Part shown: positions 8,786 to 18,067 of the stretch, one piece after another | Position numbering within the stretch: position 1 is the stretch's first letter | Layout: every line of letters begins with the position of its first letter | Assembly: GCA_032388755.1 (NCBI GenBank) | Contig: CP135593.1 | Coordinates: 744,001-808,000, forward strand | Direction: 5' to 3' | DNA from: Neisseria sp. DTU_2020_1000833_1_SI_GRL_NUU_006 | GTDB lineage: Bacteria; Pseudomonadota; Gammaproteobacteria; Burkholderiales; Neisseriaceae | Length of the DNA stretch: 64,000 nt | Position numbers and translations under genes: made by a program | Notes under the pieces: model-generated | Told to the model about the DNA's origin: nothing | Seen by the model: the letters and a program-made list of their open reading frames with translations, nothing else | Database searches by the model: none

Positions 8786-9220
8786 TGTTTGACTAATAAA
8801 AATTGGGGCTGAAGCAGATTGGCCTTAAATATCATACCCATTTCTCAGGGTTTTTAATTACCGTTTCGGTACGCCAAAGTTAAAAAAACTTCACATTTCT
8901 TCGAAGCTACACAAAAAGATTTTCCAGTTATTTCTGTTGTATTTACGTAAACCTTCTTATCCTCAAATTTTGCAGAAAAAGATGAGGTCGTCTGAAAACA
9001 AAAACTTTGTTTCAGATGACATTGACAGGTAGGTCATCCATGTTTTGCCTTGTTTGCGAGGATGGTGAACAGAATACCCTGCGGTTGAATGACTGATCAC
9101 TGGAGTAGATAAGAAAGAAAGCCCCTCTACTTAGGGGATTAAGACTGGATAATTTGTGCTTCATCCCAAGCCTTAGCATTGAAAACAAAGCCCCGCCAAT
9201 TGCGGTTGCGGATTTAAAAA

Positions 9221-9248
9221 AGGTCGTCTGAACATTTTCAGACGACCT
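9221..9248. terminator. DUS hairpin terminator
   Basis: A canonical uptake sequence (9221-9232) and its complement (9237-9248) form a tight stem with A-run and T-run flanks, suited to stop transcription in either direction. Confidence 0.7.
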
Positions 9249-9392
9249 TTTTATTATTTGCTATTCGTTCTCGCGAAAAATTGTCGTTTTAACCTCTGGG
9301 CAAGCCGGTTTCATTCACTGGAAAAATAGGGAGCGGTCAGATTTGTTTTTCAATCATAAAGCCCGCCTATCAGAATAGATCAACTGCGACAG

Positions 9393-9887
9393 CTATTTGT
9401 TTTCACCGTATTTATCATGCAGATTTCGGATTTCTTCTTTCAACCATTCATCCCATTCAGGGCGTAGGCGGCAGAGTTCTTTATTCCAATACAGACAGTC
9501 CCAAGCCATGCTGCGCGAGGCTTCGGTATCGCACTCGAACATTCGGGCGACAAAAGGTTCGAGCGTTTGCGCGCTTTTGAACATACCGCCGTATTCTCCG
9601 TAAGTGCGGCAGGTTTCGGGATGGAGCATTTCCATCAGCGTTTCAATGTCGCTCTGCAACGTAAGCCATGAACCGTTTGACTCATCCAACCCAAGCACAT
9701 CGCGCAGCCAATGTCTGATGTTTTCCAAACCTTGAAAACGCGGGTCATGCCACAGCAGGCGCAGGGCGGCAAGCTGACTTTCGGCTTCCGTCCGACCTTG
9801 CGGGTTTTCATGATCAAAAAGGGAAACGAGTTCGTACAACGCACGATTGCGCTGCTTTTCCGGCAGCGCAAGTAAGAACGTGTTCAT
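9393..9887 (-). pseudogene. Hypothetical gene, 5' end cut by IS5-family insertion
   Basis: An open frame of 164 codons (MNTFLLALPEKQRNRAL...) whose first codons come from the IS inverted repeat. The true 5' end lies beyond the IS: minus-strand codons 10774-10721 (MTLSKLPLWQTPEQVCDI) join in frame to LLALPEKQRNRAL when the IS and one TAA target copy are removed, giving an ancestral protein of about 180 residues. It is acidic and Trp-rich with several helices (LRPEWDEWLKEEIRNL). I do not recognise a family. The remaining part may still be translated from the IS-supplied ATG, but its native promoter and ribosome binding site are gone. Confidence 0.65.
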
Positions 9888-10720
9888 TGTCTCAGCCTCT
9901 GCTGTAAACTATCGGCATGAACAGAAAAACCTACCCAAGCGATATCAGTCGCGAGCAATTTGCGCCTCTCCTTCCCCTGCTGGAAAGTGCCCGTAAACGC
10001 ACAGCGCCACGCCAGGTGGACTTGTACGATGTCTTTTGTGCCATTCTCTACCTGCAACGCACTGGCTGCTCCTGGCGCGCTTTGCCGGGCGACTTCTCCA
10101 AATGGCGCACCGTGCATTCCTACTTCCAGAGATGGACCGAACCACGCGAGAGTGGCATCAGCATCCTTGAGGAAGCATTAAAAAAATCAGTTAGTTGCGG
10201 AGCGCCGCAAGCAGGGGCGCCATGAAGCAACTACTTTCCTGATTATTGATGCGCAGAGTGTGAAGAACACGGATACCGCCATGGAAAAAGGCTACGATGC
10301 GGGCAAGAAGGTTAGCGGTATCAAGCGACATATAGCGGTTGACACGCAAGGTTTGCCGCATGCCCTTGCGGTAACGACGGCGGATGTTACGGATAGAAAA
10401 GGCTGCCTGGTGGCATTGGAACGTGGGCGGGATAATCTTGGTGCGATACAAAAAATCCTTGCTGACGGTGGTTACACGGGTAAGGCATTTGCTTCGTCGG
10501 TACAGGAGTTGATTGGTGCGGAGGTAGAGATTGCCAAACGAAACGAATTGCACCGTTTTGCAGTATTGCCGAAGCGATGGGTAGTAGAGTGCAGCTTTTC
10601 CTGGTTGGAAAAGAACAGGCGGCTTTGGAAAAACTGCGAGCGTAAGTTGAGTACCAGTCTGCAAATGGTAGCTTTGGCTTTCTTGGGAGTCCTGCTACGA
10701 AGACTATGAACACGCTCTAA
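9873..10720. mobile_element. IS5-family insertion sequence (842 bp plus 3-bp target duplication)
   Basis: Inverted ends are visible. The left end from 9876 reads GAACGTGTTCATTGTCT and the right end, read inward from 10717, reads GAGCGTGTTCATAGTCT (15 of 17 identical). TAA flanks both sides (9873-9875 and 10718-10720) as a 3-bp target duplication, consistent with IS5-family groups that duplicate TNA. Length and DDE transposase fit. Removing the element plus one TAA restores an open reading frame across the site, confirming the boundaries. Confidence 0.88.
9917..10709 (+). CDS. IS5-family DDE transposase in two frames
   Basis: The first frame (9917-10225) encodes the N-terminal helix-turn-helix part: SDISREQFAPLLPLLESA, then YLQRTGCSWRALPGDFSKW. 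The catalytic part is in another frame: LIIDAQSVKNTD holds the first Asp, ILADGGYTGKAF the second and VVECSFSWLEKNRRLWKNCE the Glu. The switch falls at a run of seven A (about 10180-10186). With six A the two frames would be continuous, reading through NQLVAERRKQGRHEATTF. IS5-family elements with two overlapping frames are known, so slippage at the A run may produce the full enzyme. A simple inactivating indel is equally possible. Confidence 0.82.
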
Positions 10721-10879
10721 GATGTCGCAGACTTGTTCGGGAGTCTGCCAAAGAGGAAGTTTGGAGAGGGTCATGGGCTTTGAGGTCGTCTGAAAGTCAA
10801 TGAACATGACTAAATTACTTGATTCATTTGATTTTCGTAACAAAGCTGCTTTTGAATTGAAAATATGAAAATCCGCCCT

Positions 10880-10910
10880 AGGTCGTCTGAAAACCGATTT
10901 CAGACGACCT
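10880..10910. terminator. DUS hairpin terminator
   Basis: AGGTCGTCTGAA (10880-10891) and TTCAGACGACCT (10899-10910) form a stem just past the end of the acyl-CoA dehydrogenase gene on the minus strand. Confidence 0.7.
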
Positions 10911-10925
10911 CTCTGCCTTAAACCA

Positions 10926-12356
10926 TCAACCGCAATATCGGCAGTCCAATATGTCTTTGCGGATGTCGTTCAACAGGAAGGCTGCGGTGTCTTCGTGTTC
11001 CGCTTGTACGAAGGCGAAGAGTCGGGCGATGATTTTGCCGATGAAGACTTTTTGCAAGGCGCAGGCGTCGGTCAGGGTGCGTTCCTGCAGGAAGTTGCGG
11101 ATGTCTTCGGGTAAAGTGTAGTCGCGCGCAACGGCGGCAAAGCGGGCGTCGGTTTGCAGGCGGTCGAGCAGGGTTTGGTTTTTGTCCAATTTAATGCCTG
11201 CTTCTTTTTCTTCGGCGGTGGCGCGGACGAACTGGTCGTAAATTTCGGCATAAAGCATATCGTTCGGACCTTCGAAGATGGTGAAGGGGCGGATGTCGAT
11301 AGCGATATTGCTGGCGGTGTGTCCGCGTTCAAACCCCTTCGCGCCCAAGAGTTTTTGCAACATTTGCGCGGCGGCGTAAGTGTATTCCGTGGCGAGGGTT
11401 TTGATGATGTTTGCCTCCATCAGCTGATGGGCGACGGGGGCAACGGGCGAAACGCAATGGCAGACGTAGCGGTAAAGAATCTCGGAAACCTGATGGCGGC
11501 GTTGGATTTCGCGGCGTTCGTAATCGACAAATTTGATGTCGTGGCGGACGTATCGGTTCAGGTTGTCAAGGATGTATTCCATGATGCCGTGCGTCATGCC
11601 GATCAGTTGCAGGCGGCTGCGGATAAAGATGTTTTGGAACGCGCGCAAACCGGCGGCATCGCTCTGCGAGAGTTTCATGACGGCGGCAGCGGGCATTTCG
11701 GCATCAATGCGGTTGACGGCGTAACGGACGGCGCGCAGGCCTTCGGATGCGAGGGCTTCGTAGCGGATGTATTGCTTGGGAACGAGCAGCAGGTTGATGA
11801 CTTTGGAGAGTTTGCCGTTTTTGCGCTCTTTGGCGGCAACGAGGAGAAAGTCGCTTTGCGAGTTGCCCTGCCAATATTTCGCGGCGTTGACGTAAATCGT
11901 TTGTTCGTCGATGTATTCGTAGTAGGACTGCATTTCGCGGGCAATCGCCGCGCCGGAGGTTTCGGGTTCGGTAATACCCAAACCACCACCCTCGCCTTTG
12001 AAAACCATGTCCAAACCTTGCGCGACTTGCGCTTCGTCGCCAAACTCTTGCAGAGGCTGCAACACCAGCGCACCTTCGATGCCGGTACGCAGGGTAACGG
12101 GCACGCCGTAATGCCCCGCAATCCGCAGGACTTCTTGGATTTCAAACTGGCTGCCCTTGCGGCCGCCATGTTTTTTGTCGAGGAAGGGCAACAGCAAACC
12201 CGCCTGCTTCAAGGCAAGCCATTTGTCTTCGGGCAGGTATTGCATGAGATTGAGGTCGTCTGAAAAAATGCGGCGGAATGCGGATTCGATATGCTTTAAA
12301 AAAGCAGCCGTGTCCATAGTTGACGGCTGCGCGCTTGATTCGGTGTGTGTCATCAT
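10926..12356 (-). CDS. Acyl-CoA dehydrogenase family protein
   Basis: 476 residues. Family landmarks are the flavin/substrate segment GGGLGITEPETSGAAIAREM, the helical C-terminal domain with QLMEANIIKTLATEYTYAAAQMLQKLLGAKGF, and the catalytic-glutamate segment FTIFEGPNDMLYAEI. It would oxidise an acyl-CoA (or a related acyl thioester) with FAD. The C-terminus runs about 90 residues past the usual core, ending in DCRYCG. The two starts MMTHTE are adjacent, and 12356 or 12353 are equally possible. The gene is monocistronic with no beta-oxidation partner nearby. Substrate not predictable. Confidence 0.85.
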   Translation of the reverse strand: MMTHTESSAQPSTMDTAAFLKHIESAFRRIFSDDLNLMQYLPEDKWLALKQAGLLLPFLDKKHGGRKGSQFEIQEVLRIAGHYGVPVTLRTGIEGALVLQPLQEFGDEAQVAQGLDMVFKGEGGGLGITEPETSGAAIAREMQSYYEYIDEQTIYVNAAKYWQGNSQSDFLLVAAKERKNGKLSKVINLLLVPKQYIRYEALASEGLRAVRYAVNRIDAEMPAAAVMKLSQSDAAGLRAFQNIFIRSRLQLIGMTHGIMEYILDNLNRYVRHDIKFVDYERREIQRRHQVSEILYRYVCHCVSPVAPVAHQLMEANIIKTLATEYTYAAAQMLQKLLGAKGFERGHTASNIAIDIRPFTIFEGPNDMLYAEIYDQFVRATAEEKEAGIKLDKNQTLLDRLQTDARFAAVARDYTLPEDIRNFLQERTLTDACALQKVFIGKIIARLFAFVQAEHEDTAAFLLNDIRKDILDCRYCG

Positions 12357-12541
12357 GATTCTCGGTTAATCGACGGTTATTAGAGTTTAGAGCTAAATTT
12401 CTAGGATTTATACCACAAACCCGTTTAAGCGACAATGATTATCAAGTGTGGACGGATTTTCAGCGTGCAAACGCATGATTACGCCGCCCCGACAAACCGA
12501 TACGGTGCTACCATAACGCAAAACACCGCCGGAACACTGCC

Positions 12542-13234
12542 ATGTATTCACAACACAGCGAACGCCATTTCAGCAACCGCAACAACTGGCTGCGCGCGAG
12601 CGTATTGGGCGCGAACGACGGCCTGATTTCCACCGCCTCACTGCTGACCGGCGTCGCGGCTGCCGCCCCCGATTTCCAAACCCTGCTGCTGACGGGCGTT
12701 TCCGCCCTGATCGGCGGCGCGGTCTCGATGGCGGCGGGTGAATATGTTTCCGTATCCAGCCAGTCGGACACGGAAAAAGCCGATTTGCACAAAGAACGCC
12801 ACGAATTGGAAGCCAATCCCGATGCCGAACTGGCAGAACTGACCGAAATTTACCGCCGCCGCGGTTTGTCCGACGCACTTGCCGCCGAAGTCGCGCAAGC
12901 ATTGATGGAACACGACGCGCTCTCCGCCCATGCCCGCGACGAAATCGGCATCACCGAAACCTCCGCCGCCAAGCCCATGCAGGCCGCGCTTGCCTCCGCC
13001 GGTTCGTTCTGCGCCGGCGCGATACTGCCGCTGCTGATCGCGCTGACCGCTCCCGCCGCCCTGATCCCTACGCTGGCGGCAACCACTTTGTTCGGACTCG
13101 CCGCGCTGGGTTACGCTTCTGCCAAACTCGGTGGCGCACCTGTCGCCCCCGCCGTCTTGCGCGTGTGCCTGTGGGGTGTGGCGGCGTTGGCCGTTACCGG
13201 CTTTATCGGCAAACTGGCGGGAGTAGCGGTTTGA
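12542..13234 (+). CDS. VIT family membrane protein (Fe/Mn transporter-like)
   Basis: 230 residues of the VIT1/CCC1 family. The conserved start RASVLGANDGLISTASLLTGV forms the first membrane helix, followed by GGAVSMAAGEYVSVSSQSD with the metal-path residues. A charged, Glu-rich cytosolic helical region (ELEANPDAELAELTEIYRRR) binds metals in characterised homologues. Three further hydrophobic helices follow (for example FCAGAILPLLIALTAPAALI). The family moves iron or manganese across membranes. Direction and metal here are inferred. A DUS hairpin follows the stop. Confidence 0.83.
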   Translation: MYSQHSERHFSNRNNWLRASVLGANDGLISTASLLTGVAAAAPDFQTLLLTGVSALIGGAVSMAAGEYVSVSSQSDTEKADLHKERHELEANPDAELAELTEIYRRRGLSDALAAEVAQALMEHDALSAHARDEIGITETSAAKPMQAALASAGSFCAGAILPLLIALTAPAALIPTLAATTLFGLAALGYASAKLGGAPVAPAVLRVCLWGVAALAVTGFIGKLAGVAV

Positions 13235-13237
13235 ACA

Positions 13238-13290
13238 AGGTCGTCTGAAAACTCAGCCTCAATGAAGAGGAAAGTATTTTCAGACGACCT
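13238..13290. terminator. DUS hairpin after VIT gene
   Basis: AGGTCGTCTGAA (13238-13249) and TTCAGACGACCT (13279-13290) are followed by TTTTG on the plus strand, just after the VIT-family stop codon. Confidence 0.7.
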
Positions 13291-13383
13291 TTTGTTATAT
13301 CCGTTTGTCTTCACACAACATCCCTTACCAGTCAAAACTAATGTCATCAGGCATATCGAACTTTATCCGCTATCCCGAAAAAT

Positions 13384-13419
13384 TTCAGACGACCCCTTCA
13401 TCTCAAAAGGTCGTCTGAA
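13384..13419. terminator. Inverted DUS pair
   Basis: TTCAGACGACC (13384-13394) followed by AGGTCGTCTGAA (13408-13419), arranged tail to tail in the gap beyond the 3' end of the branching-enzyme fusion. Confidence 0.5.
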
Positions 13420-13481
13420 ACAGACAAAGCGGTTGGTTTGAACCTGTCTTTCTGCGTTCAAAAAACAAGTTCAGTTCAAGC

Positions 13482-16400
13482 TTAGGCTTCGCCTTCTGCC
13501 TGCTCGGCTGCCTCCGTTGCGCTTGGCTCGGCGGCTTTGTAGAGGTAAACCGTTGCCAGCGGCGGTACTTTGACGGCGAGCGAGTTGGGTCTGCCGTGCG
13601 ACCAGATTTCTTCGGTTTGCAGGGTTTGTCCGGCGGATACGCCGCTGCCGTTGTAACCGGGGTCGTCTGAATTGAGGATTTCGCGGTATTCGCCGGCTTC
13701 GTTCACGCCGAAGCGGTAGCTGTCGTGGACGACGGGCGTGAAGTTGCTGATGACGATGACGCGGTTGCCTTCGCGGTCCCGGCGTTCGAAGACGAAGACG
13801 GAATTGTTGCCGTCGTCGGCGACCAGCCATTCGAAGCCTTCCGGCCATTGGTCAAGCTGGTAAAGCGGCGCGGTGTCTTTATAGACGCGGTTCAAATCGC
13901 GCACGAAGTTTTGTACGCCTTTGTGCCAGCCGCCTTCTTGGTCGAGCAGGAACCAATCCAGTCCTTCGTTGTAGTTCCACTCTCTGCCTTGCGCGAACTC
14001 GTTGCCCATAAACAGGAGTTTTTTGCCGGGGAAACCGTACATGAAGCCGTAGTAGGCGCGCAGGTTGGCGAATTGCTGCCAGCAGTCGCCGGGCATCCGT
14101 CCGAGCAGCGAGCGTTTGCCGTGTACGACTTCGTCGTGCGAGAGCGGCAGGACGAAGTTTTCGCTGTATTGGTACATCATGCCGAAGGTCATTTTGTTGT
14201 GGTGGTATTTGCGGTTGATGGGGTCTTCCATCATGTAGCGCAAGGTGTCGTTCATCCAGCCCATGTTCCATTTGTAACTGAAGTTCAAGCCTTCTTGGCG
14301 GGTTACGTTGGCGAACGAGGTGGATTCTTCGGCGATTTCGGTGGCGGAGGGGACAACCTCTTTCAGCATGGTGTTGGTATCGCGCAGGAAGGCGATGGCC
14401 TCGAGGTTTTCATGGCCGCCGTATTGGTTGGGTATCCATTCGCCGTCTTTGCGCGAGTAGTTGCGGTAAATCATGGAGGCGACTGCGTCCACGCGGATGC
14501 CGTCGAAACCGAAACGCTCTATCCAATACAAGGCATTACCTTGCAGGAAATTTTTGACTTCGTTCCTGCCGAAGTTGTAAATCAGGGTATTCCAGTCTTG
14601 ATGGTAGCCTTCGCGCGGGTCGGCGTGTTCGTACAGCGCGGTGCCGTCAAACTTGGCAAGCCCGTGGTCGTCGGTCGGGAAGTGTCCGACCACCCAGTCG
14701 AGGATGACGCCGATGCCTTCGTCGTGGGCGGCTTTAATCAGGGCGCGCAACTCGTCGGGCGAACCGAAACGGCTGGTCGGCGCATACAATCCGGTCGCCT
14801 GATAGCCCCACGAGCCGTCAAACGGGTATTCGGAAACGGGCAGGAATTCGATATGGGTGAAGCCCATGTCTTTGACGTATGCGACCAATTCTTTGGCAAG
14901 CTGTTCGTAAGTCAGCCAGAAGTTGTTTTCAGGATTGCGTTTCCACGAACCCAAATGCACTTCATAAATACTGATGGGCGCGTCAATGGCATTGGCGCGG
15001 GCGCGGAAGTCGGGTGTGTCCACTTTTTCCGGCAAACCGCGCACGACAGATGCGGTATTCGGACGCAACTCTGCGCCGAAGGCATACGGGTCGGTTTTTT
15101 GCCGCACATCGCCGTTGGCATCGCGGATTTCAAATTTGTAGAGGGCGTTGAGTTTGACGGCGGGGATGAAGATGTCCCAAATGCCGTTGTCGCGGTGGAA
15201 ACGCATGACGTGGCGGCGGCCGTCCCAGTGGTTGAATTCACCGATGACGGACACGCGCTGCGCGTTCGGCGCCCATACGGCAAAGCTCACACCTTTCACG
15301 CCGTCCACTTCGGCAAAATGCGCGCCCAAAGTTTCATACGGACGCAGGTGTTTGCCTTCCGCCAGCAACCAAGAATCCATATCTTTCAGGGCGGAGCCGA
15401 AGCGGTATGGGTCTTCTTCGCGCACAGGCTCGGCATCTTCGGTATAACGGACGTTCAAAGCATAGTCGGGCGCGCCTTCGGGCAGCACGGCAACGAAGAA
15501 TCCGCGTTCATCGACTTTTTCAGACGACGTAATCACCTCGCCGCTTTCTCGGTTGACAATATCCACGCCCGAAGCGTTCGGAATCAGGGTCCGCACGACC
15601 TCGTCGCCTTCGGCAAGGCGGTGTCGTCCCAAATAGGCGAACAAATCGCTGTGGGTGGCAAGAAACAGGCTTTCGACCGTGTCGCGTTCGACTTGGTCAA
15701 GCTCGTGATAAGGCTTCATCCGGCTGTTTTTCTTCATGCGTACCTCTCCAATCATGGCAAGTTGGCCGCCCATCAGGCGGTTGTGGGGAAAATCTTCAAG
15801 CGCGACGGGCATTTTGCGCGCCCAGTTGGGATAACCCTCGGAAACGCCCGGCACATTCAGGTTGTCGCTCATGCCCAGCAGGTTTTCCAGTTGCACCGCA
15901 TACAGTTTGCTGCGGCTCATGGCGGCATACCGGTGCAAGGCGGTTAACAGCGTTTCATCAATTTCAGACGACATCTCGGCATCGGAAGGCAGGCAGCCTG
16001 CGTGTTTCAACTTATCGAACAAATCCGCCTTGTCGTGTTCGCGCGCTTCCAAGGTCGTCTGAAAAGTTTCCGCATCGGGAATCGTACCCAAGCGGAACAT
16101 CAAATCCAAATCCTTGCCCGTCCAATAGCCTGCCAAGGGTGCGACATCGTGCGTACTGACCACCGTAATCGCCTGTTCGGGATATTCTTCGGGCAACTCA
16201 AAGCCGTGCCAGCCTTTGCTGAAATACACGACCTTATAAGAAAACACCTGATAGCGGTTCAGCAAATACCGCGCTTGGTCGGGTACCGTTCCCAAATCCT
16301 CGCCGATAACGACGCATTGGTTCCGCCGGCTTTCCAAAGCCAGGATGGCAAACATCACATCTGCGTCGTAATGCACATACGCGCCAAAGTCCGCCGTCTC

Positions 16401-17792
16401 GCCCGCAACCCACCACAGACGGCACAAAGCCATCACATGATCAATGCGCAAGATGCCGTAAAGCCGCATATTTTCACGCAACAGTCGGACGAACTTCTCA
16501 TAACCCGTGTGCTTCAACATCATCGGATTGAGCGGCGGCAAATCCCAGTTTTGCCCTGTCGGGCTGAACGGATCGGGCGGCGCACCGACCGCCATATCCA
16601 TGCAGTAATCGGCGCGGTTGAGCCAAGTGTCCGCGCTGCCGCGTGCCACGCCGACCGCCAAATCGCCGTAAATCCCCAGCTTCACGCCGCGCGCCGCAGC
16701 CGCCTCGTTCACTTCGCGCAACTGCTCCGCGCAAAGCCATTGCAGCCACATATAAAAACGGATTTCGCGGCGATGACCCTGTGCAAATCGTTGAACCGCC
16801 TCGCCATGCGGATCATGAAACTCCGACGGCCAAGACAGCCAACCCACTTCGCCGGAGCGGTTGTAATACTGATCCAACGCCTCAAACAAACCGAAGCCTT
16901 CCAAAGCCTCTCCGCGCTCTTCGACAAAGGCGTCAAATGCCGCCCGCTCTTGTTCGGCGGCTTCGCATCCGTCGTTTTCAAACGCGTCAAACGCCCTCTG
17001 CAAAGCATCGCGCTTGAACGCCCAAACCGCCGTATAAGCGACGGTTTCCGTAATCCGCAACGCCGCAATGCGCTGGCAGATATTCGGCTGCTTGAGCCAG
17101 TTTTTCAGCTTTTCGTTATAGGAGAACGCGCCGACCTTCTCCACATCCAGATAAATCGGATTGAGCCATTCGCGCGAAGACGGGCTGTACGGGCTGGCAA
17201 AAGCAGGTTTGGCACTGAAAAGCGCGTGCAGCGGATTGATGCCGACGAAATCCAGTTGCTTATCCGCCGCAAACGCCATCAAATCCAGCAAATCGGTAAA
17301 ATCCCCGATGCCCCAGTTCCGTTGCGAACGCAGGCTGTACAAATGCGTCGTCAGCCCGTTCATGCGCAAACCGTGTTCCAGCATTTTCGGCTGATAAACC
17401 GACTGCGGCGCAACCACCAGCCGCACCTTGCGGACGTTGCCTTCCACTTCCGCAGACAAAGTGTAATAGCCGCAAGCCAAAGCCGGCAGCGCAACCCAAA
17501 GCACGCCGTCTTCGCCATGGTTCAACGGCAAAACCTGCCGTCCGCCTGCTTCGTCTTCCAAGCAAATTTCAGCCGCGCCATGAAACTCGGAAGGCAGTCG
17601 CAAAGACTCCCGACCGTTTTCATGCGCGACCAAAGTATCCGCATAAAGGTCGTCTGAAAAACCGTCCTGCTGCAAAGCCTTAATAATCCCTTCCAAAACC
17701 TCGGGCTTGGCCGCATGATAAATTCCACCGATGTCGTGGAAACCCAAATCAATACCCAAGCCTGCAGCCTGCTCTTCCAAATGTTCGCTCAT
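13482..17792 (-). CDS. 4-alpha-glucanotransferase / glycogen branching enzyme fusion (MalQ-GlgB)
   Basis: 1436 residues, about the sum of two full-length enzymes. Residues 1 to ~700 are amylomaltase (MalQ, GH77): SLRSQRNWGIGDFTDL, SPYSPSSREWLNPIYLD, nucleophile Asp in ILRIDHVMAL, acid Glu in VVIGEDLGTVP and the third acid in VSTHDVAPLAGYW. From ~710 the protein is GlgB (GH13): an N-terminal domain, a CBM48 (GVSFAVWAPNAQRVSVIGEF), then the catalytic barrel with nucleophile Asp in FDGIRVDAVASM, Glu in ATEIAEESTSF and Asp in LSHDEVVHGKRSLL. MalQ exchanges alpha-1,4-glucan segments and GlgB inserts alpha-1,6 branches, so one chain could lengthen and branch maltodextrin. All six catalytic acids are present. 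No other glycogen gene is adjacent. Confidence 0.93.
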   Translation of the reverse strand: MSEHLEEQAAGLGIDLGFHDIGGIYHAAKPEVLEGIIKALQQDGFSDDLYADTLVAHENGRESLRLPSEFHGAAEICLEDEAGGRQVLPLNHGEDGVLWVALPALACGYYTLSAEVEGNVRKVRLVVAPQSVYQPKMLEHGLRMNGLTTHLYSLRSQRNWGIGDFTDLLDLMAFAADKQLDFVGINPLHALFSAKPAFASPYSPSSREWLNPIYLDVEKVGAFSYNEKLKNWLKQPNICQRIAALRITETVAYTAVWAFKRDALQRAFDAFENDGCEAAEQERAAFDAFVEERGEALEGFGLFEALDQYYNRSGEVGWLSWPSEFHDPHGEAVQRFAQGHRREIRFYMWLQWLCAEQLREVNEAAAARGVKLGIYGDLAVGVARGSADTWLNRADYCMDMAVGAPPDPFSPTGQNWDLPPLNPMMLKHTGYEKFVRLLRENMRLYGILRIDHVMALCRLWWVAGETADFGAYVHYDADVMFAILALESRRNQCVVIGEDLGTVPDQARYLLNRYQVFSYKVVYFSKGWHGFELPEEYPEQAITVVSTHDVAPLAGYWTGKDLDLMFRLGTIPDAETFQTTLEAREHDKADLFDKLKHAGCLPSDAEMSSEIDETLLTALHRYAAMSRSKLYAVQLENLLGMSDNLNVPGVSEGYPNWARKMPVALEDFPHNRLMGGQLAMIGEVRMKKNSRMKPYHELDQVERDTVESLFLATHSDLFAYLGRHRLAEGDEVVRTLIPNASGVDIVNRESGEVITSSEKVDERGFFVAVLPEGAPDYALNVRYTEDAEPVREEDPYRFGSALKDMDSWLLAEGKHLRPYETLGAHFAEVDGVKGVSFAVWAPNAQRVSVIGEFNHWDGRRHVMRFHRDNGIWDIFIPAVKLNALYKFEIRDANGDVRQKTDPYAFGAELRPNTASVVRGLPEKVDTPDFRARANAIDAPISIYEVHLGSWKRNPENNFWLTYEQLAKELVAYVKDMGFTHIEFLPVSEYPFDGSWGYQATGLYAPTSRFGSPDELRALIKAAHDEGIGVILDWVVGHFPTDDHGLAKFDGTALYEHADPREGYHQDWNTLIYNFGRNEVKNFLQGNALYWIERFGFDGIRVDAVASMIYRNYSRKDGEWIPNQYGGHENLEAIAFLRDTNTMLKEVVPSATEIAEESTSFANVTRQEGLNFSYKWNMGWMNDTLRYMMEDPINRKYHHNKMTFGMMYQYSENFVLPLSHDEVVHGKRSLLGRMPGDCWQQFANLRAYYGFMYGFPGKKLLFMGNEFAQGREWNYNEGLDWFLLDQEGGWHKGVQNFVRDLNRVYKDTAPLYQLDQWPEGFEWLVADDGNNSVFVFERRDREGNRVIVISNFTPVVHDSYRFGVNEAGEYREILNSDDPGYNGSGVSAGQTLQTEEIWSHGRPNSLAVKVPPLATVYLYKAAEPSATEAAEQAEGEA

Positions 17793-17821
17793 GACACAAT
17801 TCGCCTGTTTACAATAAACCG

Positions 17822-17842
17822 AATCTTAATATAAATAAGATT
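17822..17842. promoter_or_regulatory. Inverted repeat upstream of malQ-glgB
   Basis: AATCTTA (17822-17828) and TAAGATT (17836-17842) are perfect inverted arms with a 7-base AT spacer, about 30 bases before the fusion gene's start codon. The position fits an operator or a 5'-leader hairpin. No regulator was assigned. Confidence 0.35.
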
Positions 17843-18000
17843 GAATGTTTCCTATAATTCAGAGAAAACAAACGTTCAGACCAGAATTTCCCTGCTTAGT
17901 TTGACTTATCCCAAAATTTTTAGGCGATGGGGGCAGCTCAATTTTGATGGTTGTCGGAATGTTTCATCTATATTTGGGTATGGGTTTGCAGGATATAAAA

Positions 18001-18044
18001 AGGTCGTCTGAAAACAGAAACCCAATCCTGTTTTCAGACGACCT
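18001..18044. terminator. DUS hairpin after slyD
   Basis: AGGTCGTCTGAA (18001-18012) and TTCAGACGACCT (18033-18044), with T-run and A-run flanks, beyond the 3' end of slyD on the minus strand. Confidence 0.7.
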
Positions 18045-18067
18045 TTTATTGTTTCAAATTAGATTAA

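Larger units (their letters stand above)
8410..9392. other. Non-coding / decayed prophage border
   Basis: No intact gene is visible in this ~1 kb. On the minus strand short open fragments remain: one from ATG 8484 (MTAGKTAIPKAAVAPINGG) ending at 8377, and one ending at 8487 (SLSSEVILLGKL) that begins near the hairpin at 8609. These look like fused remnants of phage genes. The rest (8640-9390) is AT-rich with uptake-sequence hairpins and nothing else recognised. No attachment site could be identified. Confidence 0.5.

Noticed and set aside
11154..12263. 369-codon plus-strand open frame
   Set aside because: It is the mirror of the acyl-CoA dehydrogenase gene, with no start signals.
13725..15947. 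740-codon plus-strand open frame opposite malQ-glgB
   Set aside because: It lies entirely within a clear enzyme gene on the other strand, has no ribosome binding site and its translation has the biased composition of an antisense shadow.
16002..17657. 551-codon plus-strand open frame
   Set aside because: It is antisense to the MalQ half of the fusion, with an Arg/His-rich low-quality translation.
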